Positions 54,777 to 64,000 of a DNA stretch of 64,000 nucleotides are shown here, piece after piece. Made by a program: the position numbers and the translations under genes. Below the pieces are notes generated by a model. It worked only from the letters and a program-made list of their open reading frames with translations. It had not been told where the DNA came from and searched no databases. Every line of letters begins with the position of its first letter. Positions within the stretch are counted from its first letter, which is position 1. Source of the stretch: Sphingobacterium arenae (GTDB taxonomy: Bacteria > Bacteroidota > Bacteroidia > Sphingobacteriales > Sphingobacteriaceae); assembly GCF_014692505.1 (NCBI RefSeq), contig NZ_JACNYK010000001.1:505922-569921 (forward strand). The letters are read 5' to 3'.

Positions 54777-55931
54777 ATGATTTCTAAACAACAGATAGAG
54801 GAGAAATATACAGCCATTTTTGAGCAAGCACCGGCATATGTGGTACGTTCACCAGGAAGAATTAATATCATAGGTGAACATACAGACTATAATGAAGGTT
54901 TCGTGCTTCCCACAGCAATCGACAAAGCAATTTATGTAGGAATAGGAAAGCGCGATGACCATATCATCCGTTTGTATGCGGAAGATTTCAAAGAATACTT
55001 CGAGCTCGCGTTGGCTGATGTGCATCCCGTAGATAAAGGTTGGCCGAATTATGTACTTGGTGTTGTGCATCAGCTGCAGTTAAGAGGAGCGAATCTGAAA
55101 GGATTTGATATGTATATTGATGGCGATGTGCCGCTAGGGGCTGGATTGTCATCTTCTGCCGCATTGGAATGTGCCGTGGGATTTGCACTAAACGTACTTT
55201 TTGATCTAGAAATAGGGCGTGTGGATATCGCGAAAATTGGGCAATTGGCAGAGCATACCTATGCGGGTGTGAAATGTGGTATTATGGATCAGTTTGCATC
55301 GGTGATGAGTAAAGCAGGTCATGTTGTGAAATTAGATTGTCGTGATCTTTCTTTTTCCTACAAGCCGTTGGAATTAGACGATTATGCTATTTTATTGTTG
55401 AATACCAATGTGAAACATTCTTTGGCGTCGTCTGCTTATAATGATCGTCGCGCTTCCTGTGAAGAAGGTGTACGATTGGTGCAGCAAAAATTTCCGGAGG
55501 TGAAAAGCCTGCGCGATGTGACGCTGGAGATGTTGGAAGCCCACGTGAGGCCTGTTGATATGGAGGTGTATACGAAATGCCGGTTTGTTGTGGAAGAGAA
55601 TGAACGATTGCATCAGGCTTGCGACGCATTAGAGCACGGCGATATAGAAACAGTAGGTCGACAGATGTTTAGCGCACATGAAGGATTGAGCAAAGAATAT
55701 GAAGTAAGCTGTCCCGAACTAGATTTTTTGGTAGACTATGTGAAATCTTTTCCCGAAGTAATAGGTGCTCGAATGATGGGGGGTGGTTTCGGTGGATGTA
55801 CCATTAATTTAGTGAAAAAATCTTTTCAGGATTTATTAGTAGAACGTTTAGCACCGATTTATAAGGAGGAATTTGATCTGGAATTGACAGCTATTAAAGT
55901 TATTCCTTCTAACGGGACGGAATTGCTGTGA
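54777..55931 (+). CDS. galK: Galactokinase
   Basis: A 384-residue GHMP kinase phosphorylating galactose at C1. The galactokinase signature GRINIIGEHTDYNEGFVLP region is near 24-42, the GHMP ATP loop GAGLSSSAALE near 120, and the C-terminal GGGFGGCTINLV near 345. It forms a two-gene operon with galT and ends at a hairpin shared with the convergent regulator gene. Confidence 0.95.
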   Translation: MISKQQIEEKYTAIFEQAPAYVVRSPGRINIIGEHTDYNEGFVLPTAIDKAIYVGIGKRDDHIIRLYAEDFKEYFELALADVHPVDKGWPNYVLGVVHQLQLRGANLKGFDMYIDGDVPLGAGLSSSAALECAVGFALNVLFDLEIGRVDIAKIGQLAEHTYAGVKCGIMDQFASVMSKAGHVVKLDCRDLSFSYKPLELDDYAILLLNTNVKHSLASSAYNDRRASCEEGVRLVQQKFPEVKSLRDVTLEMLEAHVRPVDMEVYTKCRFVVEENERLHQACDALEHGDIETVGRQMFSAHEGLSKEYEVSCPELDFLVDYVKSFPEVIGARMMGGGFGGCTINLVKKSFQDLLVERLAPIYKEEFDLELTAIKVIPSNGTELL

Positions 55932-55946
55932 TAGCGACCGACACAC

Positions 55947-56004
55947 GGATCATCTTTGCTCTTCAGGAAGTAACAACAATACGAGAATAAGGATGATCCT
56001 TTTT
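55947..56004. terminator. Bidirectional terminator galK / kelch regulator
   Basis: GGATCATCTTT (55947-55957) pairs at 10 of 11 positions with AAGGATGATCC (55989-55999), followed by a T-run. It lies between convergent genes; the loop is long (31 nt). Confidence 0.65.
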
Positions 56005-58543
56005 ATTGGGTTGTTCGATACCACATAACGTCAAATGTGTCGGGGTATTCTTCACCCATCAAACGCCGGTAGTTCTCCGTAAAACGCTTATAAAAAAGTG
56101 CTGCACGAGGTTCGAGCTTTCCTTTGTACAGTGCGTAAAGACCTTGTTCCAAGGCCGATTCATTGACTGTGTCGATAGTAAGCAAGGCCTCTGCTGCACG
56201 AAATAACGACGACCAGTCTTTATCCTCGCGGCTTTTGGTTATACATTTTTGGAATTTTTCAATCAACATACTTTCGATATCATATTTAGACTTATCGAAA
56301 ATGGGGTCATCCATCCCCAAAAGGAACTCGCCACGTTCTAAAATACGTAAAACCTTTGGAGAAAGAACATCGAGATCCTCGGTAAGAAGTTCCTTCAGTT
56401 GCCAATAATCACAATAGCAAGCAGATTCGAATATCACACGGTAATGCCCCTCTTCATAGATTATTTCTATACCATCCAATTCGCTCAATACCTTCCGAAG
56501 ATTGTTTATGGCTACACCTCGAGACGTCTTTGCCTTATCTTTTGGTTTGTCCGGCCATAGTAAGTGGGTGAGCAGATTAGAACTAATGCCTGTATTATGG
56601 CTATGAAACAGAACTAAACAGAAAACCTGTTGCAACCGTGCGCTGAACAAATGGGAAATATCCATTCCTGTTCTATCTACGACCGTGAAATCCCCAAAAA
56701 GATAAATACGATTTATCTGTGGTTCTTCAGGCAGCTTTAGCTCGTCGGGTAGTGTTGTAATAGGTTCACCTCGCCTAGGGCGACGATAAACCTTGTATAC
56801 GAAGATACCGATACAAAGAGCGCTAAACCCCAAGAGGTAGAACTTTATATTTTTCTGTGCACGCGGACCAGGAAAAGCATATAGTTGGGATTCGCTGATG
56901 GCCGGAAATTCCAAACTATATACGGTAAGCGTGGATCGGATATCATTGTCTGATTCCTGCACGAGTGCAATCAACTTCTTTAGATGAGGATCAAAATACA
57001 GGTTTGCATGGGTACTAATTTTATCGGAATAAATCGGGATGGAGTCTCCCAATTCTTCATATTCGCCGTCATGAATGGCAAATCGACGGAGTTTAATAAA
57101 GGAATGTGTTAAATGTTCGGGATACCCGAGCATATAAATCCAGTTGGAGTCGGGAATGACCAATCCTCGGGCAGGTACGAAGAGGTTTTCCTTCCGGTCT
57201 ACGTCCCATATTTTCGTTGTTCTTCGGGTTGTTGGATCTAATGTATAGAGGTCGTAAAAGTATTTTCGTCCTACTATATGCTGCCCAGATTCGTTACCCA
57301 TACCCCCAAAAATATAGATTTTCTGATCCACCTGAGACCGACCTGTAGAGGTAAAGTATCGAGGTAGAATAGAATCCCCACGCATGCTCTCTGGTTGGGA
57401 CCAATTTTTCTCGGTTAAATCATAAAATAGCAAATCGTTACTATAGACCATTTTCCCGTATCCACCAAATAACAGTAATTTTCGGCTATCGGGTAGAAAG
57501 TATGAAGCATGGTGATTTAACTCGCGCTGTAAGTAATCACTACTCTCTATTCTCCAGGTAAAATCATGCAGATCTAAACTGACAACCGTGGGCCCCGTAT
57601 AGGTTTCTTCGTAATAGGTTTCATAGACATACAGCCTGTTTTCTTCGTGATTTATAAAGCAGTTCCCGAGCTTAAACTTCATCGGGCAGGGAGCAGAAAA
57701 ACGAGTACTACGGGTTACACCGGTTTGAATATCATAGATCTCTACAGAATCTTGGTTCACGTAGTAGATTGATTTTCTTTTTGGATCATAAGCGGCGCCC
57801 GAAGGGCTTGAAGAATGCATGACGGTGTGTTTATGCCAATGAAACGCATCGTTCAATAGCCAAGTGCCATTTGTAACCTTTCCCATCACCTCACCGGAAG
57901 CATTATGTAGTTTATTTCCTTCGCTTTCCAGTAGCGGGAAGACGATTTCCTTCTCTTTGTTACCGATCCGGAAATTTCGAAGAGAGAACGACGGGACATC
58001 AATCATGTAATCGCTACGTCCAAATGTTACGTTCGGAGAATAAGGTGACTCGATAGATACCGTTGCAGACTGTGGTATTTCATTGGCGATCTGAAGCTTG
58101 ATTTGCCCCTTTTGGAGATCATACTCCATCCGCACCGGAAACCAGTGCCGTTCAATAAGATACTCCAGTGCAATCCGCATGGTAATCAAACTGGTTTTCC
58201 CTTCTTCGTTCAGACGAAACACCGCCTGTTCTCCTTCTTTGTCATAATGTAAATTGAAAATAGAGCCTTGGTTTTTCTCTTTAATCCGAACGATATAGCC
58301 GATGGTATTATTTTGAGGTAACTGGAGATCAAAGTTAATAGCAAACGCTTGATAAAAAGTAGGTACAGCATCCGAAAAAAATGCGACGGAGGTGCGCCCT
58401 TCAATAGGTTCGTCGCTTCCCGTAAACCGTATACCCTGCGCGGAAGCGTCATCCGGGAAAACGAACGAAATCATTAAAATGAAAAGACAAAGAAAAATAG
58501 ATCGTACTCGGTAAATGCACATGTTGCGGTTTATCTCTGTCAT
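56003..58543 (-). CDS. Transmembrane one-component regulator: LamG-like and kelch sensor with cytoplasmic SARP/BTAD domain
   Basis: An 846-residue protein: signal/anchor at 15-36, a LamG-like beta domain (about 40-205), kelch repeats (about 240-545, with LLLFGGYG and IYIFGGMG), one TM helix (567-586), then a cytoplasmic winged-helix domain (about 611-705) resembling the Trans_reg_C/SARP fold and a BTAD-like helical domain (about 710-840). The topology puts a glycan-type sensor outside and a DNA-binding domain inside on one chain. It lies divergent from a GH76-SusC-SusD locus, so it probably controls it. The ligand and operator are unknown. Confidence 0.78.
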   Translation of the reverse strand: MTEINRNMCIYRVRSIFLCLFILMISFVFPDDASAQGIRFTGSDEPIEGRTSVAFFSDAVPTFYQAFAINFDLQLPQNNTIGYIVRIKEKNQGSIFNLHYDKEGEQAVFRLNEEGKTSLITMRIALEYLIERHWFPVRMEYDLQKGQIKLQIANEIPQSATVSIESPYSPNVTFGRSDYMIDVPSFSLRNFRIGNKEKEIVFPLLESEGNKLHNASGEVMGKVTNGTWLLNDAFHWHKHTVMHSSSPSGAAYDPKRKSIYYVNQDSVEIYDIQTGVTRSTRFSAPCPMKFKLGNCFINHEENRLYVYETYYEETYTGPTVVSLDLHDFTWRIESSDYLQRELNHHASYFLPDSRKLLLFGGYGKMVYSNDLLFYDLTEKNWSQPESMRGDSILPRYFTSTGRSQVDQKIYIFGGMGNESGQHIVGRKYFYDLYTLDPTTRRTTKIWDVDRKENLFVPARGLVIPDSNWIYMLGYPEHLTHSFIKLRRFAIHDGEYEELGDSIPIYSDKISTHANLYFDPHLKKLIALVQESDNDIRSTLTVYSLEFPAISESQLYAFPGPRAQKNIKFYLLGFSALCIGIFVYKVYRRPRRGEPITTLPDELKLPEEPQINRIYLFGDFTVVDRTGMDISHLFSARLQQVFCLVLFHSHNTGISSNLLTHLLWPDKPKDKAKTSRGVAINNLRKVLSELDGIEIIYEEGHYRVIFESACYCDYWQLKELLTEDLDVLSPKVLRILERGEFLLGMDDPIFDKSKYDIESMLIEKFQKCITKSREDKDWSSLFRAAEALLTIDTVNESALEQGLYALYKGKLEPRAALFYKRFTENYRRLMGEEYPDTFDVMWYRTTQ

Positions 58544-58689
58544 AAATGTGATGTACAGTTTATAACTTTTAGTACAAAGGTAGCTAATATAATATAAAAA
58601 AGTTAGGGAAGCATGGAGGAAAAAAGATCGCTAGAAGGTATCGAGGGAGATGAAAATCAAAAATAAAAGGAGGGGTTAATGTTTTTGTT

Positions 58690-58716
58690 TAGGGTTAAAT
58701 CTCATTTTTAACCCTA
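58690..58716. promoter_or_regulatory. Palindrome between kelch regulator and GH76 gene
   Basis: TAGGGTTAAA (58690-58699) and TTTAACCCTA (58707-58716) are perfect 10-bp arms around seven bases; a further GGGGTTAA copy lies upstream near 58672. As it is in a divergent spacer it is a good operator candidate. Confidence 0.55.
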
Positions 58717-58811
58717 GTTTTAATCCGTGTCTACCTATTTTGGATAGGAAATATGTCGAAAGACTATTTCACCAATTTTAAATTTTGTTATAAACTTACT
58801 TAATCGCTAAC

Positions 58812-60302
58812 ATGAAGTTTTTCATTATTGCCCTGTACTGTACGATGTTTTGGAGCCTTACTTCGGTAACTGTCGTCCTATCAGGATGTGCCCGAAACTC
58901 GTTACCTTCGGAGGTAGAAGGAGAGGAGGAAACGGACGATCCACAAATTATAGCTAGACGGAATCTACAGCGTTCTATCGATTTAATCGACGTAACGATT
59001 GACCATTATTTTGATCCAGAGACTTTTGAGATGCGTCGCTTTTACAACCCGTTTACAAATGTTAAATCGGATGAGCGGGCTTCTGTCTGGATGTATACAG
59101 CCGGAATTGAAGCAGTCAATGCTGTGCTATCGGCGCTTAAACAGGCCCAAGAAATCGATGGGAACACCTTGTATAAAGATCAGTATGAGCGCTACATAAA
59201 ACTGTTAGACAATCTGTACGCAAATGCAGATTATTATTTAGGTACTTTTGAACTTATTTCCTATACACAGACGAAGGAATGGTCTGTATACGCTGTTGAT
59301 CGAGTCAATCAAAAAGGGCAAGCAAATGTTTCCGGTATTCTAAATGTGTATGACGACCAAATGTGGTTAATCCGCGAACTCTTGGACTCCTATAAACTAA
59401 CAGGCAAAATGGAATACTTAGAAAAAGCCGAGTACTTAACAGCTTACGTGTTGGATGGATGGGATGTGACCCGCGATAGCAATGGAAAAGAAAACGGCGG
59501 AATACCCTGGGGACCGGGCTATACGACGAAGCATGCTTGTAGTAATGGACCACTGATCAGTCCATTAGTCTGGTTACATGAAATTTACAAAGATAAGTCT
59601 GACAAGATCGAACATCGCTACATAGATGCAGAAAACAAACAAACCCGCCGAACCGAACAGGTGGAAAAGGGAAAATACTATCTTGACTATGCGCGATCTA
59701 TTTACGAATGGCAGAAAAGTAACCTCCTGAATGCAAGTGGCGTATACACCGATATGATGGGTGGTTGTCTGCCAAACTGTGATATACGTTATGAAGAAGT
59801 GGACGGTGTGCGCTATCGAGCAAATACACCATTGACCGAAGCTGTAGGCGAGGCATATACCTATAACAGCGGAACTATGCTGTCAGGCGCAGTGGATCTT
59901 TATCGTGTGACGGGAGAGAGAAAGTACGCAACGGATGGTCGGGAGCTAGCTAAAAACAGTTTCAAACAATTTGCTTCTTTGGGAAAGGATATTCCACAAT
60001 ATTACAGCTTCGGAACCGACGGGTTTAGAAATTGGTTTAATGGTATCCTCATGCGCAGCTACCACGAAGCGATTTCGCTTGATCAACAAGTAGAAACCTA
60101 TCTAACCGCTTTCCAACAAAATTTGGATTATGGTTTTGAACGTTACAATCAGGATGGCTTTCTTCCGACAAACCTATTAAAGGGTTGGGCAGGAGAAAAG
60201 AATGGACAGGGAGTAGAAGGGATGTTTATGTTTACATATGCCGCGCAGTATGCTATTTTGGGTGAACATCAATTGACGTCTGATTTGAAAGTTCTCCACT
60301 AA
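58812..60302 (+). CDS. GH76 family lipoprotein (putative alpha-1,6-mannanase)
   Basis: A 496-residue lipoprotein (lipobox VLSGC, C26) with an acidic stretch EGEEETDD soon after, consistent with surface export. The (alpha/alpha)6 fold of GH76 is suggested by the repeated helical segments and by the catalytic Asp pair in YDDQMW (D181, D182), then GGIPW and KHACSNGPLISPL. GH76 enzymes hydrolyse the alpha-1,6-mannan backbone of fungal mannan. It is followed after 46 bases by susC and susD genes, forming a small polysaccharide utilisation locus. Confidence 0.83.
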   Translation: MKFFIIALYCTMFWSLTSVTVVLSGCARNSLPSEVEGEEETDDPQIIARRNLQRSIDLIDVTIDHYFDPETFEMRRFYNPFTNVKSDERASVWMYTAGIEAVNAVLSALKQAQEIDGNTLYKDQYERYIKLLDNLYANADYYLGTFELISYTQTKEWSVYAVDRVNQKGQANVSGILNVYDDQMWLIRELLDSYKLTGKMEYLEKAEYLTAYVLDGWDVTRDSNGKENGGIPWGPGYTTKHACSNGPLISPLVWLHEIYKDKSDKIEHRYIDAENKQTRRTEQVEKGKYYLDYARSIYEWQKSNLLNASGVYTDMMGGCLPNCDIRYEEVDGVRYRANTPLTEAVGEAYTYNSGTMLSGAVDLYRVTGERKYATDGRELAKNSFKQFASLGKDIPQYYSFGTDGFRNWFNGILMRSYHEAISLDQQVETYLTAFQQNLDYGFERYNQDGFLPTNLLKGWAGEKNGQGVEGMFMFTYAAQYAILGEHQLTSDLKVLH

Positions 60303-60348
60303 AAAAAATTAACTAATCATCATTTTTCCACGTATAAACTAAACCAGC

Positions 60349-63300
60349 ATGAATGTAAACTTTGAAAAACGAAAACTCCTACATGGAATAACCATCTTAT
60401 TGGTATTCCTGTTGCTGCCAGGGTGGTTGTGGGCGCAAAGTCAGGTTTCTGGCGTTGTGACAAATTCCGCCGGTCAGCCGCTCATTGGCGTATCTATACG
60501 CGTCAAAGGTTCATCTCCTCAGCTTGCTACCAGCACCGGTGCGGAAGGACAATATTCTCTACAGGTACCGGAAGGGGCGGTCCTCCGCTATACCTTTGTA
60601 GGTTATCGGATGCTAGAGGAAGAAGTGAACAACCGCAGTCGGGTTGATGTCCAATTGGAAGCAGACGATTCCACGCTTGATGAAGTGGTGGTCGTGGGTT
60701 ACGGGACGCAGAAGAAAGTAACCTTAACTGGAGCGGTATCGGGCGTAAAGGGAACCGAAATGCGAGCGACCAAAAATGAGAATCCACAAAACATGTTGGC
60801 AGGCCGTATTGCAGGTGTGCGCGTATGGCAACAAAGTGCAGAACCAGGAGCCTATCGGGCGAATTTTGATATCCGGGGTATGGGAGCGCCACTAGTTATT
60901 ATCGATGGGGTACCACGTTCTATTGAAGATTTTCAGCGTCTGAACCCGAACGATATCGAGGATATTTCCGTACTTAAGGATGCCTCGGCGTCTATTTACG
61001 GCGTACGCTCCGCAAACGGTGTTATGCTCGTAACGACGCGTAAAGGTCGAGAGGGGGCGGTATCTGTGGGCTATAATGGATCTTTTACCTTCCAGAGACC
61101 GTCGAATATGCCTTTTCTTGCTGATGCTTTTGAGGCGATGACATTATATAATGAAAAATCAATGAATAATATCAACGGCGGCAACCTAATCTATACCGAA
61201 GCGGATTTTGAAGCATTTCGTGATGGTAGCAGACGCTCTTCCGACTGGACTTCGTTAATTTTTTCAGATGTATCTCCTCAGACTTCACATGATCTGAGCA
61301 TTTCTGGGGGGAGTGCTAAAACCCAATATTATATCGGGGCTGGGTATGCTTCTCAGGAAGGTTTTTTCAAAACAGGTGACCTGAATTATAATAAAGTGAA
61401 TCTGCGATCCAACATCACAACGGAAATTATCGATGGATTAAAATTTGATATTAATCTGGCTGGAATGGCTGATCAGCAGAACAACCCTTATTCCAGTTCG
61501 GTGGATATTATCCGGAACTATTGGCGGCAAGGCATGTTGTTCCCGGCATATGCTGATCCCGAAGAGACTATGCTGAATTATGAAGGGCTGGATCTAGAAC
61601 AAAACACTGTGGCGATGATAGACTCGGATATTTCGGGTTATCGTAAATATAAAAAGAAAACATTCCAATCTTCTGCGTCACTGAACTACGATTTTGGAAC
61701 GCTATCCGAATCGTTACAGGGATTTACGGCAAAAGCGTTGATATCCTATGACTATCGTACGGATAACAATAGTATTTTCCGAAAGGAATATGCCCAGTAT
61801 GCTTTTGACCCGATAACCGATAGTTATCTTCAAAAAAACTATGAATTGAGCAGTCCGAATCGTTTGCGGCGCGAGTTCTATGAAAAACAGCAGATATTAA
61901 GTCAAATCACCCTAAACTACGATCGGCTATTTGCGGAAAAACATCAAGTTGGCGTCGTATTGGGGTGGGAAACCCAGAAGAATGATGGTGATAATTTTTA
62001 TGCGTTGAAGAATCTGGCTTTTCCCTCTGATAAGTTGTTCCTAGGAATGGAAGATGGCCGTATGACCGGTATGTCGGACGCGCTGTCCGACTATTATCAG
62101 GAAGCCAAACAAGCGGCACTCGGACGCGTGAATTACGATTACAAAGGACGCTATATTGCAGAATTTCAATTTCGCTACGACGGATCTTCGCGTTTTATTA
62201 AAGGAAATCAGTGGGGATTCTTCCCCTCAGGGTCAGCTGCATGGCGTATATCCGAAGAACCTTTTTTCAAGGCAATCGAAGCGCTTAATTTCGTTGACCA
62301 ATTCAAGCTGCGGGCGAGTTACGGTATTTTAGGTAATGATTTGGACGTTAATAATAATTGGGATTTTGGTTGGATTGGCGGATATGAATATCCCGCAACA
62401 AGCAATAATGCTGAAAATGGTTATTATAATCATTACGTGCCGGGCTACGTTTTTGGTGATCAATTTATAACAGCTGTTAGCCGTAAAGCTACTGCTAATC
62501 CATATATAACCTGGTTTGAGTCAAAAACTTTCAATGTGGGTGTGGATATGGATGCTTGGAATGGAAAATTCGGTTTTACATTGGATTATTTTGACCGTCG
62601 ACGCAGTGGACTTTTTCAGCGTCGTACTTCAACCTTTCCTACCGTGATTGGTGGAATACCCCCCTTGGAAAACGTAGACAGCGACCAACACCTAGGTTTA
62701 GAGCTTGAACTTCGTCATCGCAATCAGATTGGTGATTTTGGTTACAGTATTAAGACGATCGCCACCGTTACACGAAACAAATACCTTACAGCCGTAGATA
62801 AAGGACCGTGGAAAAATTCTTATGATCGCTGGCGGAATGACAACATGAACAACCGCTATCAGGGTATTCAATTTGGTTATGAGTCGGACGGGCGCTTTAT
62901 GGATTGGAACGATATCCGGACGTATCCGATTTACACCGAACGCGATATGTTGCCGGGCGATTATAAATACATTGACTGGAATGGGGACGGGGAAATCAGT
63001 GGTTTGGATGAACATCCCTTTGCATTTGATCAAACTCCTTGGGTAAACTTTAGCGCGAATTTGCAAGCTAATTATAAAAATATCGATCTCTCTATGTTGT
63101 TTCAAGGATCCGCACTCGGTTCAATGGAATACAAAGAACCTTTGTATTCCATCTGGGGAACCAACGGGGGTGGGACGTTGACACAGTACCTAGATCGTTG
63201 GCATCCGGTAGATCCTACAGCCGATCCGTACGATCCAAGTATCGAATGGGTGCAGGGGTATTATGCCTTTACGGGACGTTATCCGAGAACAAACTCGGAA

Positions 63301-63531
63301 TTCAATCGCGTAAGTACGAACTATCTGCGGTTGAAGAGTTTGGAGCTTGGCTATACATTGCCAACGTTCGACAAACATCCGAATATGCGTTTACGCGTCT
63401 TTGCAAATACCTATAACCTTTTTACCATCACCGCGGTGAAGTTCGTAGACCCCGAACATCCTGATGACGATCTGGGACGGATGTATCCCTTGAATAAAAC
63501 CTATACCATGGGCGTTTCCATGACTTTTTAA
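60349..63531 (+). CDS. SusC/RagA-type TonB-linked outer-membrane transporter
   Basis: A 1060-residue glycan importer: signal peptide ending near GWLWAQ, CarboxypepD_reg-like domain (about 33-110), TonB-box-like EVVVVGYGTQKK, plug domain with NMLAGRIAGVRV and SIYGVRSANGVMLVTT, and a long barrel ending in Phe (SMTF). It pairs with the SusD gene 21 bases downstream. With the GH76 enzyme it would import mannan oligosaccharides; the true substrate is inferred from context. Confidence 0.93.
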   Translation: MNVNFEKRKLLHGITILLVFLLLPGWLWAQSQVSGVVTNSAGQPLIGVSIRVKGSSPQLATSTGAEGQYSLQVPEGAVLRYTFVGYRMLEEEVNNRSRVDVQLEADDSTLDEVVVVGYGTQKKVTLTGAVSGVKGTEMRATKNENPQNMLAGRIAGVRVWQQSAEPGAYRANFDIRGMGAPLVIIDGVPRSIEDFQRLNPNDIEDISVLKDASASIYGVRSANGVMLVTTRKGREGAVSVGYNGSFTFQRPSNMPFLADAFEAMTLYNEKSMNNINGGNLIYTEADFEAFRDGSRRSSDWTSLIFSDVSPQTSHDLSISGGSAKTQYYIGAGYASQEGFFKTGDLNYNKVNLRSNITTEIIDGLKFDINLAGMADQQNNPYSSSVDIIRNYWRQGMLFPAYADPEETMLNYEGLDLEQNTVAMIDSDISGYRKYKKKTFQSSASLNYDFGTLSESLQGFTAKALISYDYRTDNNSIFRKEYAQYAFDPITDSYLQKNYELSSPNRLRREFYEKQQILSQITLNYDRLFAEKHQVGVVLGWETQKNDGDNFYALKNLAFPSDKLFLGMEDGRMTGMSDALSDYYQEAKQAALGRVNYDYKGRYIAEFQFRYDGSSRFIKGNQWGFFPSGSAAWRISEEPFFKAIEALNFVDQFKLRASYGILGNDLDVNNNWDFGWIGGYEYPATSNNAENGYYNHYVPGYVFGDQFITAVSRKATANPYITWFESKTFNVGVDMDAWNGKFGFTLDYFDRRRSGLFQRRTSTFPTVIGGIPPLENVDSDQHLGLELELRHRNQIGDFGYSIKTIATVTRNKYLTAVDKGPWKNSYDRWRNDNMNNRYQGIQFGYESDGRFMDWNDIRTYPIYTERDMLPGDYKYIDWNGDGEISGLDEHPFAFDQTPWVNFSANLQANYKNIDLSMLFQGSALGSMEYKEPLYSIWGTNGGGTLTQYLDRWHPVDPTADPYDPSIEWVQGYYAFTGRYPRTNSEFNRVSTNYLRLKSLELGYTLPTFDKHPNMRLRVFANTYNLFTITAVKFVDPEHPDDDLGRMYPLNKTYTMGVSMTF

Positions 63532-63552
63532 CGCTTAAATAGAGGAAAGAAA

Positions 63553-64000
63553 ATGAAGAGACAAAGATTTTTAACGATATTGGCAATAGCCGGAGCGGCT
63601 TGTATATGCCTAAACGCCTGTGTAGATTTAGATATTACACCCAAAAATGTAGTAGCAGACGAAGAGGTGCTTAGTACGGAAGCAGGTGTAAATATCTATA
63701 TGGCCCGTATGTATAGCTTGATGCCTTTCGAAGACTTTAAGTATACAGCACAATGGGGCTTTGAAAATAATGGCTGGTTAAACTCCACGGGTATAGAGGG
63801 TACAGGCGAAGCTGTTAATAGGGAGGGGCTTTCTGCTGCATTTACCAGTGAACGTACGGCTTACTGGAATAAAGGTTTCGAACTGATCCGAGAGGCGAAC
63901 TATTTGATAGAGAACCTACCGAACTATCAAGAGAATTTCGGTGAAGAGCTTTACAGTCACTATCTAGGAGAAGCTTATTATATCCGTGGGATGGTATTTT
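63553..64000 (+). CDS. SusD/RagB-type outer-membrane lipoprotein (3' end outside window)
   Basis: The first 149 residues are seen. It starts MKRQRFLTIL with a lipobox CLNAC (C23), then VDLDITPKNVVADEE, the usual SusD opening, and helical TPR-like segments such as ELIREANYLIENLP and HYLGEAYYIRGMVF. SusD proteins cap the SusC barrel and bind glycan. The frame is open at the window end. Confidence 0.9.
   Translation, partial: MKRQRFLTILAIAGAACICLNACVDLDITPKNVVADEEVLSTEAGVNIYMARMYSLMPFEDFKYTAQWGFENNGWLNSTGIEGTGEAVNREGLSAAFTSERTAYWNKGFELIREANYLIENLPNYQENFGEELYSHYLGEAYYIRGMVF

Overview
The window comes from a Bacteroidota chromosome, most likely Sphingobacteriaceae (Sphingobacterium/Pedobacter/Olivibacter type). 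Support: SusC/SusD and CarboxypepD_reg TonB receptors, DUF4374, promoters of the TTTG-N19-TAnnTTTG class, near absence of Shine-Dalgarno sequences, and a NagB fused to a PIG-L deacetylase. The genus is not certain. I saw no rRNA, tRNA, CRISPR array, prophage or insertion sequence.

Layout. 1-6.8 kb: the end of a gene with 37-residue tandem repeats, then a compact flexirubin/aryl-polyene-like cassette: flavin-dependent halogenase-like enzyme, divergent from tyrosine ammonia-lyase, ketoreductase, ketosynthase, ACP, acyltransferase and dehydratase. 7-18 kb: housekeeping and accessory genes (proC-proB, xseA-xseB, an unusual serine hydrolase, an ECF sigma factor with a membrane partner, radA, a sulfatase, DUF808, a TlpA-like thioredoxin). 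18-21.3 kb: an AraC regulator with a helically phased G-tract array upstream, and the NagB/PIG-L fusion. 21.3-26.7 kb: an iron- or heme-type uptake locus (TonB receptor, DUF4374 lipoprotein, PepSY membrane protein) whose first gene is preceded by tandem TTTAGA-N5-TCTAAA sites.

27-44.4 kb: a complete nitrate assimilation and molybdenum-cofactor locus. Fourteen minus-strand genes, apparently one transcript, run nirB, nirD, small secreted protein, moeB, moaC-mogA fusion, moeA, narK-type transporter, nasA fused to a NirB-like reductase, rubredoxin fusion, TauE/SafE transporter, moaA, moaD, moaE, mobA. A Cys-rich Crp/Fnr regulator lies at one end. At the other end a divergent uroporphyrinogen methyltransferase (siroheme branch) shares with nirB an intergenic region carrying an Fnr-like TGAT-N4-ATCA palindrome. 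The parts fit one pathway: nitrate import, reduction to nitrite, reduction to ammonium, and supply of Moco and siroheme.

44.5-56 kb: DUF2147, a lone FtsX/MacB-like permease, kbl, typA, a Rieske protein, ispH, hemH, a membrane metallophosphoesterase and galT-galK. A 433-bp spacer before ispH is a chain of hairpins and shares a palindromic core with the spacer at 10.2-10.6 kb, so it is a dispersed repeat family. 56-64 kb: a putative alpha-mannan utilisation locus with a one-protein transmembrane regulator (periplasmic LamG-like and kelch domains, one TM helix, cytoplasmic SARP/BTAD-like domain), a GH76 lipoprotein, SusC, and SusD cut by the window end.
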